Assembly: GCA_955652585.1 (NCBI GenBank)
Contig: CATPBF010000136.1
Span: forward strand, 1 to 9,266
DNA length: 9,266 nt
Origin: Candidatus Dormiibacterota bacterium
GTDB taxonomy: Bacteria; Chloroflexota; Dormibacteria; Dormibacterales; Dormibacteraceae
Direction of reading: 5' to 3'
Part shown: positions 5,553 to 9,266 of the stretch, in pieces
Position numbering within the stretch: the first letter of the stretch is position 1
Layout: each line of letters opens with the position of its first letter
Notes under the pieces: generated by a model
The model's database searches: none
Told to the model about the DNA's origin: nothing
What the model saw: the letters and a program-made list of their open reading frames with translations, nothing else
Translations under genes and position numbers: made by a program

Positions 5553-6887
5553 TTGCTGAGCAAGGAGCAGCTGGCCGCCGAGGTCAAGGACGGCAAGATC
5601 GACACCGTCATCGTCGCCTTCACGGACATGCAGGGGCGGCTCATGGGCAAGCGCGTGGATGCCGAGTACTTCATCGAGTCCTCCGCCAACGGCGAGCCGA
5701 CCGAGGGTTGTAACTACCTGCTCACCGTCGACATGGAGATGGACCCGGTGCCGGGGTACGCGATGGCCAGCTGGGAGCGCGGCTACGGCGACTTCGACCT
5801 CGTGCCCGACTTCGACACGTTGCGCCGGATCCCATGGCTGGAGGCCACTGCGCTCGTGCTGAGCGACGTCACGTGGCACGACCGCTCGCCCGTGAAGGCG
5901 TCGCCGCGCCAGGTCCTGCGCGCGCAGATCGAGCGCGCTCGCAAGCTCGGGTTCGAGCCGATGTTCGGCTCGGAGCTGGAGTTCTACCTGCTCAAGGAGA
6001 CGTTCGCCGAGGCGCACGCCAAGGGCTACAACGACCTGACTCCGTCGGTGCCGTACAACCTCGACTATCACGTGCTCGCCACCAGCTACGACGAGCCGTT
6101 TATCCGCGCGGTGCGAAAGGGCATGAAGGCAGCCGGCATCGCGGTCGAGAGCTCGAAGGGCGAAGCGTGGCCCGGACAGCAGGAGATCAACTTCCACTTC
6201 GCGGACGCGCTGAGGATGGCCGACAACCACGTGATCTACAAGAACGGCATCAAGGAGATGGCGCACCAGCACGGCTGCTCGGTCACGTTCATGGCCAAGC
6301 CCGACCACACCTGGATCGGGAGCTCGTGCCACGTGCATTCGAGCCTGTGGAAGGGCGGCCGCAACACCTTCGACGGTGAATCGGAGACGTTCCGTCAGTA
6401 CCTGGCCGGCCACATCGCCGGCACGTCCGAGTTGGCGATCTTCCTCGCCCCGAACATCAACTCCTACAAGCGTTACGCCGCGGGCACGTGGGCGCCGACC
6501 ACGCTCGCGTGGGGCCACGACAACCGCACGTGCGGTTTTCGGATCGTCGGCCACGGCCAGCACCTGCGCACCGAGACCCGCATCCCGGGCGCAGACGTCA
6601 ATCCATATCTCACGTTCGCGGCGTTGCTGGCGGCCGGCCTGCATGGAATCGAGCAAAAACTGGAGCTTCCACCCGCGTTCACCGGCAACGCCTACGAGTC
6701 GGACGTGCAGAGATTCCCTCACGCATTGCGCGACGCCATCGTGGAGCTGGAGAAAGGAACGATGGCGCGCAAGGCGTTCGGCGACGAGGTGGTCGATCAC
6801 TACCTCACCTACGCCCGCACCGAGCAGGCGCAGTTCGACAAGGTCGTCACCGGCTACGAGCGCGAGAGGCTGTTCGAGCGGGGATGA
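5553..6887 (+). CDS. Glutamine-synthetase-like gamma-glutamyl amine ligase (GlnA4/PuuA type)
   Basis: The 444-residue protein has the complete glutamine synthetase fold: an N-terminal beta-grasp (about 1-105, with FTDMQGRLMGKRV) and a catalytic domain. Metal and substrate residues are present: Glu141 and Glu143 in GSELEFYL, Glu204 and Glu211 in GEAWPGQQEINF, His260 and His262 in SCHVHSSL, and Arg339/Glu341/Arg343 in LRTETRIPGAD. The canonical adenylylation tyrosine is absent; the aligned segment reads KLELPP, with Leu370. This fits a catabolic ligase rather than the assimilatory enzyme. The probable reaction is glutamate + amine + ATP to gamma-glutamyl amide. Streptomyces coelicolor GlnA3 and GlnA4 act this way on polyamines and ethanolamine. 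The start is TTG at 5553; a longer open frame reaching to 5307 is antisense-like overlap with the hydrolase gene. It overlaps the next gene by ATGA. Confidence 0.9.
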   Translation: MLSKEQLAAEVKDGKIDTVIVAFTDMQGRLMGKRVDAEYFIESSANGEPTEGCNYLLTVDMEMDPVPGYAMASWERGYGDFDLVPDFDTLRRIPWLEATALVLSDVTWHDRSPVKASPRQVLRAQIERARKLGFEPMFGSELEFYLLKETFAEAHAKGYNDLTPSVPYNLDYHVLATSYDEPFIRAVRKGMKAAGIAVESSKGEAWPGQQEINFHFADALRMADNHVIYKNGIKEMAHQHGCSVTFMAKPDHTWIGSSCHVHSSLWKGGRNTFDGESETFRQYLAGHIAGTSELAIFLAPNINSYKRYAAGTWAPTTLAWGHDNRTCGFRIVGHGQHLRTETRIPGADVNPYLTFAALLAAGLHGIEQKLELPPAFTGNAYESDVQRFPHALRDAIVELEKGTMARKAFGDEVVDHYLTYARTEQAQFDKVVTGYERERLFERG

Positions 6888-8251
6888 CCGTGGCCGCCCA
6901 TACCCTGGAGGTTGTCAACCCCGCGACCGAGAAGCCGATCGCAAAGCTCGAACGGGCGGGGGTCGAGGAGACCGATCGCGCCGTCGCCGCCGCCAAGGCC
7001 GCGTATCCCGCGTGGCGGGCCGTCAAGCCGGCCGACAGCGCGCGACTGCTGCGCCGCCTCGCCTCCAAAATCGAGGAGCACGGCGAAGAACTGGCTCGCC
7101 TCGAAACCGCCAACGTGGGCAAGCCGATCGGCGACTCCAGGTGGGAGATGGGCATGGTCGGCGACGTCTTCCACTTCTACTCGGGCGCGGTCGAGAAGCA
7201 CTACGGCGAGACGATCCCGGTGGCGGGCGGCGTGGACATGACCTTCCGCGAGCCGCTTGGCGTTGTCGGCTTGATCGTGCCGTGGAACTTCCCGCTCATG
7301 CTGGCTGCGTGGAAGCTCGGGCCCGCTCTCGCGTGCGGCAACACCGTCGTCCTCAAGCCCGCTGAGCTGACGCCGCTCACCGCCCTGCGCTTCGCCGAGC
7401 TCGCGCTGGAATCGGGCCTACCCGAAGGCGTGCTGAACGTGGTCGTCGGCCCCGGTTCGGTCGTGGGTGAGCGGCTGATCGCGCATCCCGACGTGGCCAA
7501 GATCGGCTTCACCGGGTCGACCGAGGTGGGCCGCCGGGTCATGGAAGGCGCGGCCGCGACAGTGAAGAGGGTCACGCTGGAGCTCGGGGGCAAGTCCGCC
7601 AACGTGATCTTCGCGGACGCGGACCTGGAGAAGGCAGCTGCGTCGGCGCCCTCGGCGGTGTTCGGCAATGCGGGCCAGGACTGCTGCGCGCGTTCGCGTA
7701 TCTTCGTCGAGAGGTCGGTGTACGACCGCTTTCTCAAGCTGCTGGTCGACGCGACCTCTCGATTTCGCGTGGGGAACCCCGAGGATGCGAACACGGAGAT
7801 GGGTCCATTGATCTCGGCCGATCATCGCAACCAGGTCGCGGCGTTCGTCGAGGGCACGCCGCTATTTCGGGGCGCCGCTCCAGCCGGCCCCGGCTTCTGG
7901 TTCCCTCCTACCCTCGTCGAAGCGTCGAACCGCGACCGCGTCGCGCGCGAAGAGGTGTTCGGCCCTGTGGCGGCCGTCATCCCGTTCGCGGACGAGGCGG
8001 AGGCGGTGAGGCTGGCGAACGACACGCCCTACGGCCTGTCGGGGTCGATCTGGACGCGTGACTCGGCGCGAGCTCTGCGCATGGCTCGTGCGATCGACGC
8101 CGGGGTGCTGTCGGTGAATTCCAACAGCTCCGTGCGGGTGACCACGCCTTTTGGCGGCGTCAAGCAGTCGGGGTTCGGCCGCGAGCTCGGCATGCACGCG
8201 ATGGATGGCTACTCGGAGGTGAAGAACGTGTACATCTCCACGGAGGGCTAG
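6884..8251 (+). CDS. NAD-type aldehyde dehydrogenase (AldC/PuuC-like)
   Basis: The 455-residue protein is an intact member of the ALDH superfamily. It shows Asn135 in VPWNFPL, Lys158 and Glu161 in LKPAELTP, the cofactor-loop motif FTGSTEVG (209-216), the general base Glu233 in LELGGK, nucleophile Cys267 in GNAGQDC, and EEVFGP (356-361). It would oxidise the gamma-glutamyl aldehyde to the acid with NAD(P). The protein is shorter than the usual 475-500 residues. The missing part lies between GPLISADHRNQV and GPGFWFPP (residues 307-341), where only a short loop with LFRGAAPAG remains. I recall the same shortened loop and length in the actinobacterial AldC group, so this looks like a subfamily trait rather than damage. 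ATG at 6884 overlaps the ligase stop (ATGA). The upstream open frame from 6488 is overlap with the ligase. Confidence 0.94.
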   Translation: MTVAAHTLEVVNPATEKPIAKLERAGVEETDRAVAAAKAAYPAWRAVKPADSARLLRRLASKIEEHGEELARLETANVGKPIGDSRWEMGMVGDVFHFYSGAVEKHYGETIPVAGGVDMTFREPLGVVGLIVPWNFPLMLAAWKLGPALACGNTVVLKPAELTPLTALRFAELALESGLPEGVLNVVVGPGSVVGERLIAHPDVAKIGFTGSTEVGRRVMEGAAATVKRVTLELGGKSANVIFADADLEKAAASAPSAVFGNAGQDCCARSRIFVERSVYDRFLKLLVDATSRFRVGNPEDANTEMGPLISADHRNQVAAFVEGTPLFRGAAPAGPGFWFPPTLVEASNRDRVAREEVFGPVAAVIPFADEAEAVRLANDTPYGLSGSIWTRDSARALRMARAIDAGVLSVNSNSSVRVTTPFGGVKQSGFGRELGMHAMDGYSEVKNVYISTEG

Positions 8252-8254
8252 GCA

Positions 8255-9022
8255 ATGGGACGGCTCGACGGCAGGGTCGCGGTGATCACCGGCGCGGCGG
8301 GCGGCATCGGCCGCGAAGCCGCAATCCTCTTCTCGGGCGAGGGCGCGCGTGTATGCGTCGCCGACATGGGCGTCGAGGCGGGCGAGAAGGCGGCGGCCGA
8401 ATGCAGAGAAGCATTCTTCTTCAAAGCCGACGTCAGCGATCCCAAGAGCGTCCAGGCGATGTATGCGGAGACGGAGAAGCGCTACGGCCGCATCGACGTG
8501 CTCTACAACAACGCCGGCATCATGCCGCCCGACGACGACTCGATCCTCACCACCGAGCCGGACGCCTGGGATCGAGTGCAGGCCGTCAACGCGAAGGGCG
8601 TCTATCTGTGCTGCAAGTACGGCATCCCGCACCTGTTGAAGGCGGGCGGCGGTTCGGTCATCAACGTCGCCTCCTTCGTGGCCCTCATGGGCGCTGCCAC
8701 CTCGCAGATCGCGTACACGGCTTCCAAGGGGGCCGTCCTCTCCATGAGCCGCGAGCTCGCGGTGCAGTTCGCGCGGCAGGGCATCCGCGTCAACGCGCTG
8801 TGCCCGGGACCAGTGGAGACGCCGCTCCTGATGCGGCTGTTTTCGGAGACGCCCGGAGCCTACGAACGTCGGCGCGTGCATCTGCCGATGGGACGCCTGG
8901 CGAAAGCGCGCGAGATCGCCAACGCCGCGCTGTTCCTGGCCAGCGACGAATCGAGCTACGTCAACGGTGCGACTTTCCTCGTCGACGGGGGACTCAGCGC
9001 CGCGTACGTCACGCCTGAGTAG
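8255..9022 (+). CDS. Classical short-chain dehydrogenase/reductase (SDR)
   Basis: The 255-residue protein is a complete classical SDR. It has the cofactor motif TGAAGGIG (12-19), Asp37 at the end of the second strand (favouring NAD over NADP), NNAG (85-88), Asn112, Ser140, Tyr154 and Lys158 of the active site, and CPGPVETP (183-190). Ser140 to Tyr154 spans 14 residues, one more than in FabG. Automatic pipelines often label this group 3-oxoacyl-ACP reductase, but no fatty-acid genes are near. In this operon it is more likely an alcohol dehydrogenase acting on a gamma-glutamylated amino alcohol, or an oxidoreductase on the amine side chain. ATG at 8255 lies three bases after the ALDH stop and seven bases after GGAGGG. 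Mycobacterium tuberculosis Rv2857c occupies the same place beside aldC. Confidence 0.94.
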   Translation: MGRLDGRVAVITGAAGGIGREAAILFSGEGARVCVADMGVEAGEKAAAECREAFFFKADVSDPKSVQAMYAETEKRYGRIDVLYNNAGIMPPDDDSILTTEPDAWDRVQAVNAKGVYLCCKYGIPHLLKAGGGSVINVASFVALMGAATSQIAYTASKGAVLSMSRELAVQFARQGIRVNALCPGPVETPLLMRLFSETPGAYERRRVHLPMGRLAKAREIANAALFLASDESSYVNGATFLVDGGLSAAYVTPE

Positions 9023-9026
9023 GAGG

Positions 9027-9064
9027 CCTCCCTCTCCCCGCAGGGGAGAGGGCTGGGAGAGGGG
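9027..9064. repeat. C/T-rich hairpin repeat after the operon (REP-like), possible transcript end
   Basis: CCCTCTCCCC (9030-9039) and GGGGAGAGGG (9043-9052) are perfectly complementary across a GCA loop, a 10-pair GC-rich stem. A third block, GGGAGAGGGG (9055-9064), can pair with the left arm almost as well, so two stems are mutually exclusive. There is no T-tract, so it is not a standard intrinsic terminator, though it could stabilise the mRNA end or assist termination. Its look is that of dispersed intergenic repeats with CCCTCTCC arms found in many GC-rich genomes. Confidence 0.6.
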
Positions 9065-9108
9065 CGTGAGTTGGCTCTTACCCGTAACCCGGCTCGGTAT
9101 TGGGATGC

Positions 9109-9266
9109 ATGAAATCGAGACTGTTGATTGCCGCATCCATGCTGCTCGCCGCGTGTGGCAGTTCGAGTTCCTCGACTGCAAGCGCGAGCCCCTCGACGAG
9201 CCCAGCGGCCAGCCCCGCCGCCGCCGGAGCCACGATCAGCGTGGCGACAAACTCCAAGCTCGGACA
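9109..9266 (+). CDS. Secreted lipoprotein, N-terminal part (possible Lipoprotein_15/COG4315 family)
   Basis: The frame is open from ATG at 9109 to the window edge (52 codons and two bases). The first 16 residues form a lipoprotein signal peptide: Lys2 and Arg4, a hydrophobic core, and the lipobox LAAC with Cys16 as the lipidated residue. It is followed by a Ser/Ala/Pro/Thr-rich linker (17 to about 40) of the sort that tethers proteins to the membrane of high-GC Gram-positive-type cells. The last visible residues, ATISVATNSKLG, resemble the start of proteins with secreted repeats carrying the YxFxxD-type motif. That family call is a guess from a dozen residues. The ribosome-binding site is weak (GGG at 9102-9104), and a second ATG at 9105 is out of frame. 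It lies 86 bases after the SDR gene, beyond the hairpin repeat, so it is probably a separate unit. Confidence 0.7.
   Translation, partial: MKSRLLIAASMLLAACGSSSSSTASASPSTSPAASPAAAGATISVATNSKLG

Noticed and set aside
5463..6800. 445-codon open frame on the minus strand opposite the ligase gene
   Set aside because: It is a GC-rich antisense shadow: His/Arg/Val-rich composition, no recognisable motifs, and it lies opposite a ligase with all catalytic residues in place.
6884..8251. ALDH gene damaged by deletion because it is short
   Set aside because: The shortened loop is in frame and all catalytic and cofactor residues are intact, which fits a compact subfamily rather than decay.
8255..9022. 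FabG, 3-oxoacyl-ACP reductase of fatty acid synthesis
   Set aside because: There are no fatty-acid genes nearby, Asp37 favours NAD rather than NADPH, and the operon is catabolic; only the SDR family can be supported.
9020..9052. Standard intrinsic terminator after the SDR gene
   Set aside because: The stem is perfect but no T-rich tract follows, so it is listed as a repeat with possible end-of-transcript role only.
7862..9181. 439-codon open frame on the minus strand opposite the ALDH end, SDR and repeat
   Set aside because: It crosses two intact genes and the hairpin repeat, which translates to a low-complexity Pro/Ser/Leu stretch. No family features are visible.
1..9266. CRISPR array, tRNA, rRNA, insertion sequence or prophage signal
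   Set aside because: No regularly spaced direct repeats, transposase or integrase motifs, tRNA-like cloverleaf or rRNA sequence was seen.

Overview
The window is GC-rich, gene-dense bacterial DNA with an accessory-metabolism character. Protein families, base composition, a TTG start and tight gene packing suggest a high-GC soil bacterium: an actinomycete, or a high-GC relative such as Chloroflexota or Dormibacterota. The lineage is inferred from gene content only; there is no rRNA or marker gene here.

Left part (1-2260). The window opens inside the C-terminal end of a molybdenum hydroxylase large subunit (xanthine dehydrogenase/CoxL family). It meets a MarR-type regulator tail to tail. Divergent from the MarR gene, across only 37 bases, is an orphan ECF-type sigma factor. 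That sigma gene in turn meets an isochorismatase-family cysteine hydrolase tail to tail. Both convergent junctions share exactly four bases. A perfect 7-4-7 inverted repeat lies over the first codons of the sigma gene and is the best MarR operator candidate.

Central control region (2261-3315). An RpiR/MurR-type regulator (HTH plus SIS domain) and the isochorismatase-family gene form a leftward pair. A 116-base divergent promoter region separates them from the main rightward operon. It holds a TTGACA-17-TAGCTT promoter, an imperfect palindrome over its -35 box, and a possible opposing promoter for the regulator.

Main operon (3316-9022). Five tightly coupled genes encode an APC-superfamily permease of the amino acid/choline type, a PuuD-like gamma-glutamyl amide hydrolase, a glutamine-synthetase-like gamma-glutamyl ligase (GlnA4/PuuA type), an NAD-type aldehyde dehydrogenase (AldC/PuuC type) and a classical SDR dehydrogenase. 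Together they read as a gamma-glutamylation route for catabolism of an amine: import, ATP-dependent attachment to glutamate, oxidation to aldehyde, oxidation to acid, and release of glutamate. There is no FAD amine oxidase (PuuB), but there is an SDR. This makes an amino alcohol such as ethanolamine a better guess than a diamine such as putrescine. The last four enzymes correspond in family to Mycobacterium tuberculosis Rv2857c-Rv2860c, with the first two genes in swapped order.

Right edge (9023-9266). A C/T-rich hairpin repeat without a T-tract follows the operon. After it starts a lipoprotein gene, cut by the window edge, whose signal peptide and first mature residues resemble the secreted-repeat (Lipoprotein_15, COG4315) family.
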